NCBI RefSeq assembly: GCF_001659685.2
Contig: NZ_LXYE02000038.1
Coordinates: 62,001-126,000 of the forward strand
Direction: 5' to 3'
Length of the DNA: 64,000 nucleotides
Origin: Labilibacter marinus
GTDB taxonomy: Bacteria > Bacteroidota > Bacteroidia > Bacteroidales > Marinilabiliaceae
In this document: piece by piece, positions 45,243-55,985 of the stretch
Layout of the letters: every line of letters begins with the position of its first letter
Numbering within the stretch: the stretch's first letter is position 1
Position numbers and translations under genes: made by a program
Notes under the pieces: model-generated
Database searches by the model: none
Seen by the model: the letters and a program-made list of their open reading frames with translations, nothing else
What the model was told of the DNA's origin: nothing

Positions 45243-48200
45243 CTATTTATTTCTCATTTGGCTAGCATATTTTCCAGGAGGCAGCTCATACACTTCTTTA
45301 AAAAGCTTATTAAAGTGAGCACGACTTTTAAAACCTGTCATTAAAAAAACATCATTTACTGGCAGTCGTTTATCAACTAATAATTCAGCTGCTTTTTTAA
45401 TTCTGTAGCTTTTTATTAATTCGTACGGTGTGTGACTGGTTATCGCTTTAACCTTCTGAAAGAAGTGTGTTCTATTGAGATATAACTCTTTGGCAAAGGT
45501 GGCTAAATCAATATCTGAATTATCTAGATTTTTTTCAATTAGCTCGTAAAACTTCTCTAAAAAAGCTTTGTTATGTGCATTTTCCTCTTCATCTAAATTA
45601 GATAAATCCAACGGTAAATTATTCTTAAATCGTTCTCGTAATTGCTTACGCGATCGTAAAAGGGCTTCACAAGTTGAGATAAGATACTGAATATTAAAAG
45701 GTTTTTTTACGTATGCATCTGCCCCAAACTCTAAACCTTTAATTTCGTCTTCAATAGAGGTGCACGCCGTTAACAGCAGCACAGGTATATGGCTCGTTTT
45801 TATATCGGTTTTAATGGCTTTACACAGATCAAAACCATTTAACTCGGGCATCAGAATATCACTAACTAATAAATCGGGCCACTCTTTTTCCATAGCGCTC
45901 AAACAATCCATGCCATTAACAAATGACTTAATCTCAAAAAACTGTGACAACACGCCTTCTACAAACTGTCGCATTTCGGTATTATCTTCGGCATAAAATA
46001 GAGTTGCGTTAGATAATGCTGGATCGACCTTAATTTTAGAAACATCCATCTTATCCGATAAAACATCATTCCTTTGATTATCCGATTCCTTGACTAAAGC
46101 ATTAGTTTTAACTTCTTCCTGTTGCTCATTGCTTATCTTAACCACAATAGGTAATTGAAGAATAAATGAAGATCCCTTATTGACAACGCTTTCAACTTTA
46201 ATATCTCCATAATGCATTTTAGCTAAACGTAATGAAAAGGCTAAACCTATACCTGAGCCGCCAGTATACTCTGCATGTTTATTTTTTGACTGATAGAAGC
46301 GATCAAATACATATGGTAAATCACTCTTTTCTATACCCCTACCCGTGTCTTTAACTATTAAGAACAATCCATTTTTAACTATATTTAATTCAATGGTTAT
46401 ACCATCACCTTCCTGCGTATACTTAAAGGCATTATTCAGTAGGTTATTGATGATTTTACCTACTTTATCCTTATCGGCAGAAACATACACATCTTGCTCT
46501 GTTCCCACTAACGTTAATTGCTTTTTATCATTCTTTGCTAAAAAATGGAAATCTTCAATTAACTCAAATAAATAATCCTTGAAATTAAACTGAGCATAGT
46601 GCATTTCTAACATATTAGCATCCGAACGCTGAAAATCATGAACCTGATCAATCAGTTGAGATATCTTTTTAGATTGTCGTTGAACTATTCTAAGCTGTCC
46701 CATTACGTCTGCAATTCCTTTAAAGCGATCGCTCAAGATATTAATGGGCCCAGATATTAAAGTAATAGGTGTTTTAATTTCGTGTGAAATATTAGAAAAG
46801 AAACGCAATTTAGCTGCATTTACCTCTTTTACTTTATCATATTCAAGATGTTCCAATTCTAACTTATGTTGAAGCTTCTGTATTCTTGTAATTACCTTAA
46901 TTACTATATAAATAATCGCAAGAATGCACAAAAGGTATATTAACATTGCAGGAATTGTTTTCCAGAAAGGCGGCTTAACTACGATGTTTAATTCCTTAAT
47001 CTGCGTCCATTCATTTAATGAGTTGGAAGCTTTAACTCTAAATTGATAATTCCCTGGATTTAAATCATTGTATGAAATACTTCTTTGATCCGACGAAACT
47101 TTTATCCATTGTTCGTTAATGGGTAATAATTGATATTGTAAATAATGATTTTCGGGAGCAGAAAAATGTAGTACATTAGCCATAAATGATATACTATTTT
47201 CATTATGAGCTAATATAATTTCGTTGGTATCATTTAATCGGTTCTTCAATAAAACCCTATTATTTAGGGTATCTCCTGGCGCTATTTCTTCATTGAAGAT
47301 GCTAAAATTTTCGAGTTCTAATTTTGGCAATGATTCTTGGGCACTTATATTCAATGGCGAAAAATAGCAGAAACCTTCAACGCCCGAAAATACAAAATTA
47401 CCATTCTTCAGCTTTGTATTTATATACCAAAAATCCTCAAAAGGTAATCCATCTTCCTTTTTAAAATTCCTGAACTGATAATCTTTGGTATTAAACTTAT
47501 TCAATCCAATATTAGTGGCTATCCAAAGGCTATATTCATCATCATACTGAATAGATTTAATAACATTATTAGATAAACCTTGCTTCTCTGTAAATGGAAT
47601 AAATTCGGGTGAACTATTAGAGTTTACTACTTTACAAATGCCACCACCTTCAGTACCAATCCATAATTCGCCATTGGGAGTGCGAACAATGGCACTCACA
47701 AAATTACTAGAAATAGAGTTGAGTTTATTCTTAACTCTTAAAAACTGGTGGATATTTAAATGTTCAACCGATCTATCTTCTTGTGGTTCGATTCTTACCA
47801 AACCGTTGGAACCTGTACCAACCCATATGTAATTATATTGAGGATCTAAATACAATGCTCGAACCTGATCTATGGGTTTATCATTAAAAAGCATATGACT
47901 ATTTAGACTTTCAACTCTCTCTATTTCACCATTATTACCCATACTTAATTTGTACACATCTTTCTCCTCTCCAATCCAAATATTGCTGTATTTATCTTCT
48001 ACAAATATTCTAGGACGCAAGGTTTTCAGCTCAGGGAAGCGCTGAAAATCGATACTATGTCGTTTACCGTTGCTTGTCATTCTAGCTAAACCAGCATCCT
48101 CATTTGCTCTATACCATATGTGCTTTTTTGAATCTATATAAAAAATAGCAAAACTTTTACGCTCCTTTTCAGACAATTTTAAAGGTAAGGGTTCATATTG

Positions 48201-49367
48201 ATGAGACTCTGTATTAAATATAGCTACCCCTCCTCTATTAGCACTTAAAATAACTCTCTTATCATCTAATGGATGAATATTTGAAATACTGTTTGATTGC
48301 AATCCATTGGGAGTATTTACAACATGATCTATCGTTTTAAAAACATTACCATTGTTTGAAAAGCGATAAATACCTTTATTAAAGGTACCTACCCAACAAC
48401 CCGATGTTTCTGAACAATAAATGCTACTTATCCTTAGTAAGCCTGATTCTCCTTTAAACACAGCCGTTTCAACCGCTTCGTGATTTAATAGTTTAGGTAC
48501 ATTGTTTATTTTTCGAATGCCATTAAAGCTGGTACCTAGCCATAAATTTCTTTTTGCATCCACATTAATACAATTATATTGATGCTGAGTTATTTGATTT
48601 GGTAATATTTTAAAAGAAAAATCATTATTGACTAAAGAGTACTTCATATAGCTGACCCCAGATCTAAGCGGTATGGCTATTATGCTATCCGAAATTAACC
48701 GAATGTTGGAATTACCTCTCGTATCTTGCTCAAGTACACTTTTAAATGTCTGATGTTGAATATTGTATAAACTAATTCCTCTTGAAGTGCAGAAAACAAA
48801 GTTTAAAGAATCCAATTCGATACAATTATATACAGTGATTTTATTTCGTGGATCCTGCTCTTGTGGAATAATCTGTTGTTGAAATTGATAATTTTTCGAA
48901 AAGGTGATAATTCCATCACCTTCGGTACTACAAATTATCAGGTTCTTATTTTTATTTTCATAGATAGAACGTACAATTATATTCTTTGAGGACTTTTGAC
49001 TTACCCCACTATCCATATCAATAAACTTGTCCGTTTGGTAGTGGTAAAGAGATATTCCATTATCTGTTCCTACCCAAATATTACCTCGATGATCTTCACA
49101 AAGGGTTCTAACACGGTTGCTTTTTAATATTTCGTTATCGTAGCTATTTTTGTAAGTTACAAAGCTATAACCATCATATTTATTGATTCCATCATAGGTG
49201 CCAATCCAAATATAACCTTTAGAATCTTCCATGATAGAGGTGACACCATTGTGTGCTAAACCATTGGAAATATTATAATTATACGTAGGCAATAACTTTG
49301 ACTCCTGCGCCTGTAAAAAAACACATTGTAGAAAAAGTAATATGGAGTTGAAGAAGAGAGTTTTCAC
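45243..49367 (-). CDS. Hybrid two-component system regulator (propeller, kinase, receiver, AraC)
   Basis: 1374 residues. Signal peptide and Reg_prop propeller repeats (about 25-730; IWIGTYDGINKYDGY, IWVGTDNGISLYHY, LWIGTEGGGICKV), Y_Y_Y domain (about 735-800), transmembrane helix (near 812), histidine kinase with H-box NISHEIKTPIT (His near 860) and ATPase box GSGIGLAFSL. The receiver domain has phospho-acceptor Asp in LLVSDILMPELNG (about 1166), followed by a C-terminal AraC helix-turn-helix (about 1275-1374). Such proteins sense periplasmic oligosaccharides and activate adjacent susCD genes. It lies beside susD/susC and very likely controls them. Confidence 0.95.
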   Translation of the reverse strand: MKTLFFNSILLFLQCVFLQAQESKLLPTYNYNISNGLAHNGVTSIMEDSKGYIWIGTYDGINKYDGYSFVTYKNSYDNEILKSNRVRTLCEDHRGNIWVGTDNGISLYHYQTDKFIDMDSGVSQKSSKNIIVRSIYENKNKNLIICSTEGDGIITFSKNYQFQQQIIPQEQDPRNKITVYNCIELDSLNFVFCTSRGISLYNIQHQTFKSVLEQDTRGNSNIRLISDSIIAIPLRSGVSYMKYSLVNNDFSFKILPNQITQHQYNCINVDAKRNLWLGTSFNGIRKINNVPKLLNHEAVETAVFKGESGLLRISSIYCSETSGCWVGTFNKGIYRFSNNGNVFKTIDHVVNTPNGLQSNSISNIHPLDDKRVILSANRGGVAIFNTESHQYEPLPLKLSEKERKSFAIFYIDSKKHIWYRANEDAGLARMTSNGKRHSIDFQRFPELKTLRPRIFVEDKYSNIWIGEEKDVYKLSMGNNGEIERVESLNSHMLFNDKPIDQVRALYLDPQYNYIWVGTGSNGLVRIEPQEDRSVEHLNIHQFLRVKNKLNSISSNFVSAIVRTPNGELWIGTEGGGICKVVNSNSSPEFIPFTEKQGLSNNVIKSIQYDDEYSLWIATNIGLNKFNTKDYQFRNFKKEDGLPFEDFWYINTKLKNGNFVFSGVEGFCYFSPLNISAQESLPKLELENFSIFNEEIAPGDTLNNRVLLKNRLNDTNEIILAHNENSISFMANVLHFSAPENHYLQYQLLPINEQWIKVSSDQRSISYNDLNPGNYQFRVKASNSLNEWTQIKELNIVVKPPFWKTIPAMLIYLLCILAIIYIVIKVITRIQKLQHKLELEHLEYDKVKEVNAAKLRFFSNISHEIKTPITLISGPINILSDRFKGIADVMGQLRIVQRQSKKISQLIDQVHDFQRSDANMLEMHYAQFNFKDYLFELIEDFHFLAKNDKKQLTLVGTEQDVYVSADKDKVGKIINNLLNNAFKYTQEGDGITIELNIVKNGLFLIVKDTGRGIEKSDLPYVFDRFYQSKNKHAEYTGGSGIGLAFSLRLAKMHYGDIKVESVVNKGSSFILQLPIVVKISNEQQEEVKTNALVKESDNQRNDVLSDKMDVSKIKVDPALSNATLFYAEDNTEMRQFVEGVLSQFFEIKSFVNGMDCLSAMEKEWPDLLVSDILMPELNGFDLCKAIKTDIKTSHIPVLLLTACTSIEDEIKGLEFGADAYVKKPFNIQYLISTCEALLRSRKQLRERFKNNLPLDLSNLDEEENAHNKAFLEKFYELIEKNLDNSDIDLATFAKELYLNRTHFFQKVKAITSHTPYELIKSYRIKKAAELLVDKRLPVNDVFLMTGFKSRAHFNKLFKEVYELPPGKYASQMRNK

Positions 49368-49402
49368 TATAAAATATAATTATAAAAAGATCGATAAACG
49401 AT

Positions 49403-49410
49403 CAAAAATA
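49403..49410 (-). promoter_or_regulatory. -7 promoter element of the hybrid regulator gene
   Basis: Minus-strand TATTTTTG, a perfect TAnnTTTG match about 36 bases before the start codon. A 5-bp inverted repeat (GATCG/CGATC, 49389-49403) follows it. Confidence 0.45.
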
Positions 49411-49459
49411 AGGAATACAAATTACAATGACGAGTGATTAAAAACTCATTTTCATCAAA

Positions 49460-49491
49460 AAAGGTTGCCTCCATTTATTGAGACAACCTTT
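49460..49491 (-). terminator. Intrinsic terminator after susD
   Basis: Minus-sense stem AAAGGUUG-U-CUC with GAG-G-CAACCUUU and following U-run, 58 bases past the susD stop. Confidence 0.85.
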
Positions 49492-49548
49492 CCGCAATAC
49501 AAAAGTATTGAGCTAAAGCCTATTTTAGCCTATAATTACACATTTAAA

Positions 49549-51363
49549 TTAACCACCATATCCAGGATTCTGATCCCCTTCTAATGAAGGGTTTTTATCG
49601 ATCGCATTTTGAGGAATTGGCATTAAGTAATTTCTGTCTTGCCAGATATACGGATTACGGCTGGTTACAGGATCTTTCCATATTTTTTCTCCAGGTTTTA
49701 ATACATCATCAATCGTTTCTGGCGTACAATACAATACTGACCCATCGGCCTGACGTAAAGGGTAACAACACATCATACGACCTCCTTTTGAAGGATCGGC
49801 AGCATCTTCAGGAATTGTACCATTACAAATCTCCATTCCAATTTCCCAACGGCGAATATCCCAAAAACGTTGACCTTCAAAGCATAATTCTACTTTACGC
49901 TCATGTTTAATACGCTCAAACATTCCCTCCTTATCTAATCCAGGGTAATTTACCTCTACGGCTGGCATGCTCGAACGCTCACGAACATCATTAATTGCTT
50001 GATATACCGAAGCATCAGGTCCTGCTACTTCGTTTTGAGCTTCTGCATAGTTCAACATAACCTCTGCCAAACGCAATACTATCCAACTTTGTTCCGACAT
50101 ACCAAAATCACCAACAGGGGCGCTTTCATCCATAAACTTTCTTAAGTAATATCCCGTAATGGTAGCCAATCCTTGTGCATGAGCCGCATTACCATTCACT
50201 TGAGCTTTTAAATCATCATCTTTAGGTTTAGATGTCCAAGTATCCCCTTCCAGAACCCATGCAAAATCCATTGTTTTGCCATAAAACATAGATCCATGAT
50301 GTAGTACTGTTTGAGATAAACGAGGATCACGATTAGTATATGGATTATTTGGATCATAACCATTAATAACTGTAGCTTCAGATCCATCGGCCATTTCGTA
50401 GGCACGCACTAAATCCTCTGTTGGGTTGTGCTGTCCACCCCAAGAACCTCTATCACTTGGAGGACGAGAGAAGTTATCAACCGTACCACCTTTTTCGTTT
50501 CCGTTAAAGATGATTTCAAATAGTACTTCCTCATTTCCTCCTTTTGAGATAAATAGTTTTTCGTAATCCTCAGCTAATTTTCTGTCCGAAGTACCATCAG
50601 CTACTGCATCCAATACTTTTTTAGATTCTGCAGCCGATTGTGCATAACGCTTAGCGTGCAACATCGCTCTTCCATTAAAACCCCAAATAGCTTCGCGAGA
50701 AATACGTCCAACATCAGACCCAACTGTTTTTAAATCTTTTGCTAAAGGAATTAAAGGAGCTACTTCATTAAACTCGGAGTAAATAAAGTCATAAATAACA
50801 TCCGTGTCTTCTCTAGGCTCATAAGTAGATTCTATATCATCCGTGTTAGATACTTCAGTAATAAATGGCACTCGACCATAACGACGCACCAAATCAAAAT
50901 AATAGAATGCTCTTAAGAAACGAACCTCTGCAAGCATTAACTTTACATATTCGTCATTTTTTAAGCTAGATGTAGCCACCCCCTCTAATAAAGTATTACA
51001 TCTAAAAATTACTTGATAATTTTCGCTATAGTTACTGAACTGTTGTCCATTGGTTGGACTTTGCCCTTGATTTACATACTTCCACCCTTCTACATATCCA
51101 CTTTTATTCGCGATAAGATCTGTAGTACAATCTAAAAAGCTACGTCGTCCATAACCACGGGCTTTGTGTCCTGTGCTCTCCCAACCAAATCCATTGGGCA
51201 TAAAACTATAGATATCCATCAAGGTAGCTTGAATATATCCGACATCTTCAAATACTGCCGCACTGGAAACTTTATCCAGTGGTTGTCTTTCAAGGTAATC
51301 CTCACAGCTGTTAAAAGCTATTAAGGCCATGAAACAAACTATTATGATATTTATTTTTTTCAT
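49549..51363 (-). CDS. SusD/RagB-family glycan-binding lipoprotein
   Basis: 604 residues. Lipoprotein signal MKKINIIIVCFMALIAFNSC (Cys20), then the SusD fold: EDYLERQPLDKVSSAAVFED at the N-terminus, TPR-like helices (EVRFLRAFYYFDLVRRYGRV), and the C-terminal signature KHERKVELCFEGQRFWDIRR. Surface lipoprotein that closes over its SusC partner and delivers glycan. The frame extends upstream to 51456, but the lipobox fixes the start at the ATG at 51363. It is 141 bases downstream of susC, followed by a terminator. Confidence 0.95.
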   Translation of the reverse strand: MKKINIIIVCFMALIAFNSCEDYLERQPLDKVSSAAVFEDVGYIQATLMDIYSFMPNGFGWESTGHKARGYGRRSFLDCTTDLIANKSGYVEGWKYVNQGQSPTNGQQFSNYSENYQVIFRCNTLLEGVATSSLKNDEYVKLMLAEVRFLRAFYYFDLVRRYGRVPFITEVSNTDDIESTYEPREDTDVIYDFIYSEFNEVAPLIPLAKDLKTVGSDVGRISREAIWGFNGRAMLHAKRYAQSAAESKKVLDAVADGTSDRKLAEDYEKLFISKGGNEEVLFEIIFNGNEKGGTVDNFSRPPSDRGSWGGQHNPTEDLVRAYEMADGSEATVINGYDPNNPYTNRDPRLSQTVLHHGSMFYGKTMDFAWVLEGDTWTSKPKDDDLKAQVNGNAAHAQGLATITGYYLRKFMDESAPVGDFGMSEQSWIVLRLAEVMLNYAEAQNEVAGPDASVYQAINDVRERSSMPAVEVNYPGLDKEGMFERIKHERKVELCFEGQRFWDIRRWEIGMEICNGTIPEDAADPSKGGRMMCCYPLRQADGSVLYCTPETIDDVLKPGEKIWKDPVTSRNPYIWQDRNYLMPIPQNAIDKNPSLEGDQNPGYGG

Positions 51364-51504
51364 TTCGTTACTATTTATAAAATTCAGATGCTTTGAATGA
51401 AACTTGTCTTTTATCCTTGTTCTAGTATTAAAATACTGATTAACGACTAGTTTCATTTTTTAAAATTTTACTTTCAATTGCGTTATTCTGCTATAATGTA
51501 ATGA

Positions 51505-54500
51505 CTAGAAGGTAACTTGTACACCACAATTATAAGTTCTCATTGGCATATAATACATTGGGTGCGTACCTAAATCAGCTGATTCAGGATCCCATAGGTC
51601 AATATTACTTACAGAAAACAAGTTGCTTCCTGACACATAAACCCTTAATGCTTTTACCCCTAATTTATCCATCACATTAACTTGAGGTACGTTATAAGCA
51701 AATTCTGCTGTTCTTAACTTTACAAACCAACCATCAGTTAACCAATAGTCTGATTGTGCATCATTAATTTCATCCCATCCTAAAGAAGTACGTGGTAACC
51801 AAGAGTTCGGATTATCTGGAGTCCAAGAATCAGTAAAAGCTTGTAGACCATTTCCTGAATTTACAAATGGCGCTGGCATATATCTATGTGTATAACCTGT
51901 TTTACCATTAAAGAATGCAGTTAATTCAAAGCCTTTATATCCAAAAAATAAGTTTAAACCAAAATCCCACTCTGGCATACCACCTTTACCTATGTAGGTA
52001 CGATCATATCCATCAATTACATCATCAGGCGTTCCATCGGGGCCCGAAATATCCTTGTACTTTATATCACCAGGTTTTGCTGATCCAAAATAACTAGCAT
52101 GATCTGGAGAATTTGAAATATCTGTATCATCCACAAATTTACCTAGACTTATTAAGCCATAACGCGAACCAAAAGGACGGCCGGTCTTCTTTAAACCATC
52201 AGGTACATTAGCCGCTTCAGTCATTTCAATAATTTTACTTTTGGCATAAGTAATGGTACCTGTAATATTCATTTTTAAGCTACCAAAGGTGTTTTTGTAG
52301 CGTAGATTAGAATCAAAACCTGTATTCTCTGTAATACCAGCATTGGTATGAGCTACTCCAGAACCAACCTCAACAGGAATATTTGCTGGAGGTAATAAAA
52401 GGTCTTCTGTACGTTTTTTATACACTTCAAAATCTCCAGAAATTTTATTATTAAACAAACCAAAATCTACACCTATATTTAAATTTTTGGCCGTTTCCCA
52501 TGTTACATTAGGATTAGGAATATTACTTGGCTGAATTCCTTGATAAAAGTCTCCACCATAAATAGTTCCCGATGGATTTCCTCTAGTACTACTAAACCCA
52601 AATGTTGATAGATATTGGAAAGCAGCAATACGATCGTTTCCATAAATACCATAACCTACACGTAATTTTAAGTTAGATAACCAAGACACATCTTGTAAAA
52701 AGCCTTCGTTAGATAATCTCCAAGCTCCAGAAAATGCTGGAAAATAACCACCTGCATTATCTTTAGGGAAGTTAAATGATTTATCGTAGCGAACATTCGC
52801 TTGTAATAAGTACTTATCTTTATAGTTGTAGTTCAAACGTCCTGCATAACCTACACGAGCATTTTCGTTAGCTTTTCCATCATTGGCCCAACGTGCGGAT
52901 GATCCTGCAAATATTTGATCAATAGCATCAGAGATAAATCCATCTCTATAAGCCTCAATCCATTCGTTATAATAATCCCTGTGTTCAAATACAAAGGTTG
53001 CTCCAAAAGAATGATCTCCTGCTTTTTTATTATAATCGATAACTAGATTACCCGTTTTGTTAGTCCATTCTCTCATTAAATGGGTTAAATCAATAGATGC
53101 AATGGATGTTTTTTTATCTTCTATCGGATCTGGTCCTGTATAAAAAGTATAAGGTGTTCTAAAAGTCTTTCTCTGATGATTTGTTCTGTCAAAAGAAAAG
53201 GTGTATTTAGCTGTTAATCCAGGCAAGAATTTAGCATCATATTGTAGTCCAATCGAACTTTCAAAAGTCCCATATCTGCGATTATCGCTACCACTCTTAG
53301 ATTCCCCAATGGGCGTATTATTAAAACCATTCCAATGTAGCTCCTGCTTACCATCAATCTCAATATAAGCTGGCTCATCAGGATGACTTACCGTAGTGCT
53401 CTGAAACATACCACTTTCTTCTGGGGCTTCATTTCTATCCTCTAAACGATAAGATATATTCAAATTCATTTTTAAAGATTCAGTAATCTTAGTATCTAAA
53501 TTTGAACGAAAATTATAACGTTTATAATTAGACTCATCATACAACCCTTTTTGATCTAATATTTCAAATGAAGTTCTGGTTTTAATTTTTTCATTACCAT
53601 TAGAAACCACAATATTATGGGTATGAATTGGTGCACTTTTATCCATGGTTTCATCCCACCAATTGGTGTTTGGGCCTTCAGTTCTTAACTTCTCAATATC
53701 TTCGTCACTGTACAAAGGATCTTGATCACTATTCATCATTGCTCTATTCAAATGAGTAGCATATTCCACTGAATTCATTCGATCTGGCAAAAACATAGGA
53801 CTTTGAATACCTAAGTTATACGAGTAGCTAATTTCAGCTTTTCCTTCCTTCGCTCTTTTGGTAGTAATTAAAATTACACCATTTGCACCTTTTACTCCAT
53901 AAATGGCTGCAGAAGCGGCATCTTTCAACACCACCATACTTTCCACATCCTGTGGGTTGATACGACTCATACTACGCTCAACTCCATCGACTAATACCAG
54001 TGGAGAGTTATTTCCAAAAGTACTCTGACCACGAATTAAAAAGTCTACATCCTCCGCTCCTGGTTTACTGCTTCTATTCATAGCTGTTACACCACTTATT
54101 TTACCACCTAAACTATTGGCTAAGTTAGGAGTAGCTGCTTTTACTAATTCCTCACCTTCCAACGAAGAAACGGCACCAGTTAAATCCGCTTTACGTTGAG
54201 TACCATAACCCACAGCTACCACTTCCTCTAAACCAATCATATCGCCTTGCAGCGTAATGTCAATTTTAGTTTGATCGGTAACTGTAATTTCTTGCGATAT
54301 CATACCAATAAATGAGTATTGAAGTACGCTGTTGGCTGGGGCATTAATAGTATAATCACCATCGATACCTGTAATTAAACCATTAGAGGTTCCTTTAACC
54401 ACCACGGTTACGCCAGGCAATAAATTACCTTGGGTATCGGTTACAACACCCGAAATTTGTTTTGTTTCTTGTGCCATCAGACTGAAACTAAGCAACAAGC

Positions 54501-54555
54501 AGAGTATACTTGTAAGCCCTATTTTCATTCCGCGACCTGTAAATTTAGTTTTCAT
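51505..54555 (-). CDS. SusC/RagA-family TonB-dependent outer-membrane transporter
   Basis: 1016 residues. Signal peptide (SILCLLLSFSLMAQ), CarboxypepD_reg-like N-terminal extension (about 33-110, QISGVVTDTQGNLLPGVTVV), TonB box DMIGLEEVVAVGYGTQRK, plug domain (SLGGKISGVTAMNRSSKPGA, then MVVLKDAASAAIYGVKGANG), and a 22-strand barrel ending YNCGVQVTF with terminal Phe. Imports large oligosaccharides across the outer membrane using TonB energy. Partner of the adjacent SusD. No predicted start motif was seen nearby; the sequence upstream is long, so a long leader is possible. Complete and intact. Confidence 0.95.
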   Translation of the reverse strand: MKTKFTGRGMKIGLTSILCLLLSFSLMAQETKQISGVVTDTQGNLLPGVTVVVKGTSNGLITGIDGDYTINAPANSVLQYSFIGMISQEITVTDQTKIDITLQGDMIGLEEVVAVGYGTQRKADLTGAVSSLEGEELVKAATPNLANSLGGKISGVTAMNRSSKPGAEDVDFLIRGQSTFGNNSPLVLVDGVERSMSRINPQDVESMVVLKDAASAAIYGVKGANGVILITTKRAKEGKAEISYSYNLGIQSPMFLPDRMNSVEYATHLNRAMMNSDQDPLYSDEDIEKLRTEGPNTNWWDETMDKSAPIHTHNIVVSNGNEKIKTRTSFEILDQKGLYDESNYKRYNFRSNLDTKITESLKMNLNISYRLEDRNEAPEESGMFQSTTVSHPDEPAYIEIDGKQELHWNGFNNTPIGESKSGSDNRRYGTFESSIGLQYDAKFLPGLTAKYTFSFDRTNHQRKTFRTPYTFYTGPDPIEDKKTSIASIDLTHLMREWTNKTGNLVIDYNKKAGDHSFGATFVFEHRDYYNEWIEAYRDGFISDAIDQIFAGSSARWANDGKANENARVGYAGRLNYNYKDKYLLQANVRYDKSFNFPKDNAGGYFPAFSGAWRLSNEGFLQDVSWLSNLKLRVGYGIYGNDRIAAFQYLSTFGFSSTRGNPSGTIYGGDFYQGIQPSNIPNPNVTWETAKNLNIGVDFGLFNNKISGDFEVYKKRTEDLLLPPANIPVEVGSGVAHTNAGITENTGFDSNLRYKNTFGSLKMNITGTITYAKSKIIEMTEAANVPDGLKKTGRPFGSRYGLISLGKFVDDTDISNSPDHASYFGSAKPGDIKYKDISGPDGTPDDVIDGYDRTYIGKGGMPEWDFGLNLFFGYKGFELTAFFNGKTGYTHRYMPAPFVNSGNGLQAFTDSWTPDNPNSWLPRTSLGWDEINDAQSDYWLTDGWFVKLRTAEFAYNVPQVNVMDKLGVKALRVYVSGSNLFSVSNIDLWDPESADLGTHPMYYMPMRTYNCGVQVTF

Positions 54556-55172
54556 ACGAATTGTAAGATTTAATGAGTAATAGATTTATTTAGATTTCGT
54601 TTTATTTATACAATCGTTTGCACAGCATCTTAAAAAAATACCTGTATTATATAATTACTTGTCTTACTTTTGAATAGATTGTTTTTACACGATACTATTT
54701 TGAATTTTGTATTCGAAACAATGTTATCGTTTTCTCGTATTACTCAGTGGTTAATTTTATGCAGAATTGTGGATCAGGCTGTACAAGCAAATTTGATGTA
54801 CATACATAAATTGGAAGATAGAGGGTGCAGAATCCTGCTAATTATTCTTGACTCAACTTGTATAATTTTACCCCCTCATATCAAATTTAGATGAAAAGAA
54901 TAAATAGACTTACCCTACTCAATAATATTAAAATAATGCTCTAAACCCATTACTACACTTAAAGAGTTACAACTCCAATTTAAGGATAATACAATACAGA
55001 ATATTGACTTATTAAATTCAAAGTCAAAAATCATACATTCGTAAAATATGGGTGCCCTAATAGTACATTTTTAGTTCTAAAATACACATTCCTATATGCC
55101 TGACATTTAGATTTAGGCACAAAAAAAGGCCACAGTAAACTGTGACCTCCTTGTACAAAATGATACTATATC
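54556..55172. other. susC upstream region
   Basis: 617 bases between susC and the DUF1080 gene. A 74-codon plus-strand frame (54670-54894) begins with TTG and has no coding look, so I do not call it. A minus-strand TAAATTTG (54889-54882) fits the -7 pattern about 320 bases before susC but lacks a -33 partner. The right end holds the terminator of the upstream genes. No operator copy like those at lacI is present. Confidence 0.45.
55127..55147 (-). terminator. Intrinsic terminator after the DUF1080 genes
   Basis: Minus-sense stem AGG-U-CACAGU with ACUGUG-G-CCU then seven U residues, 25 bases past the stop at 55173. Confidence 0.85.
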
Positions 55173-55976
55173 TTATTGAATAAATTCCTCCATAGGAACT
55201 AGCTCTTCAAATTCAGCAATCTCAATATTTCTATAATATACTTCAGCTGTTTCTGACTGGAAACCAATTTTACCACCTTTCAACTTTAGGTTAGTGGCAA
55301 TGTTTACAATTTCACCATTAAGTTTCTGTATAGAATACTTATCCTCCATTACAATTACTTCGCATTTGTTCCATTGTCCATCTAAAGCATGATAGTTATT
55401 CGTTGGTTTGGCTAGCACCTCACCTTTTTTGTTTTCTATCAGCAAACCTCCTTCGTTAGGATGTAAAAATACCGAACTATCTTTTTGAGCGTACCAATCT
55501 AAAGGTACAGAGGCCCAATAATCGCCACTATGGTTTTTGTTGGCTTTATGGTTGTACCTTATTTGATACTCCAACCCTACAGGCCATATTTTATCATCTA
55601 CCACATGATAATAACATCCTGCGTCATAATGCCAATGCTTAAAATTATTGGCAATTTTGGCCCCCCATTTATATTCAAATCGTAATATAAACCTACGATA
55701 CTTTTTATGGGTATAAAACAAACCGTGGGTATCATTTTCGCCATCTAAGTCAATCGTATCGGGAAATTGATCATTATAAACATGAACCATTCCATCTTCA
55801 ATACTGAATACTTTTTTAGCTAAAGCTTCATCACCATTCCGTAATTTAAAATACCAACCATCCCAATTTTCACCATTAAACAAGGGTGTAAATTTAAGCT
55901 CGTTATTATTGGTACATGCCCCCATAAAAAGCAACAACATTCCGAAACAGCATACTTTAATTAAGTTTTTAATCAT
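55173..55976 (-). CDS. DUF1080 lipoprotein (3-keto-disaccharide hydrolase / lyase type)
   Basis: 267 residues: lipoprotein signal (LLLFMGACTNN, Cys about 21), then a concanavalin-like beta-sandwich: FTPLFNGENWDGWYFKLRNG, FILRFEYKWG, VGLEYQIRY, GGLLIENKKG and GGKIGFQSETAEVYYRNIEI. This is the classical DUF1080 pattern, where the last motif ends the domain. Characterised members act on 3-keto-glycosides, cleaving the glycosidic bond by elimination or hydrolysis. It lies 9 bases after a second DUF1080 gene and downstream of a ThuA-like gene, forming one operon. Envelope-located; substrate unknown. Confidence 0.88.
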   Translation of the reverse strand: MIKNLIKVCCFGMLLLFMGACTNNNELKFTPLFNGENWDGWYFKLRNGDEALAKKVFSIEDGMVHVYNDQFPDTIDLDGENDTHGLFYTHKKYRRFILRFEYKWGAKIANNFKHWHYDAGCYYHVVDDKIWPVGLEYQIRYNHKANKNHSGDYWASVPLDWYAQKDSSVFLHPNEGGLLIENKKGEVLAKPTNNYHALDGQWNKCEVIVMEDKYSIQKLNGEIVNIATNLKLKGGKIGFQSETAEVYYRNIEIAEFEELVPMEEFIQ

Positions 55977-55985
55977 TACCGTATA

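Noticed and set aside
54670-54894. 74-codon plus-strand ORF upstream of susC
   Set aside because: TTG start, no recognisable domain or ribosome site, and mixed composition; most likely chance.
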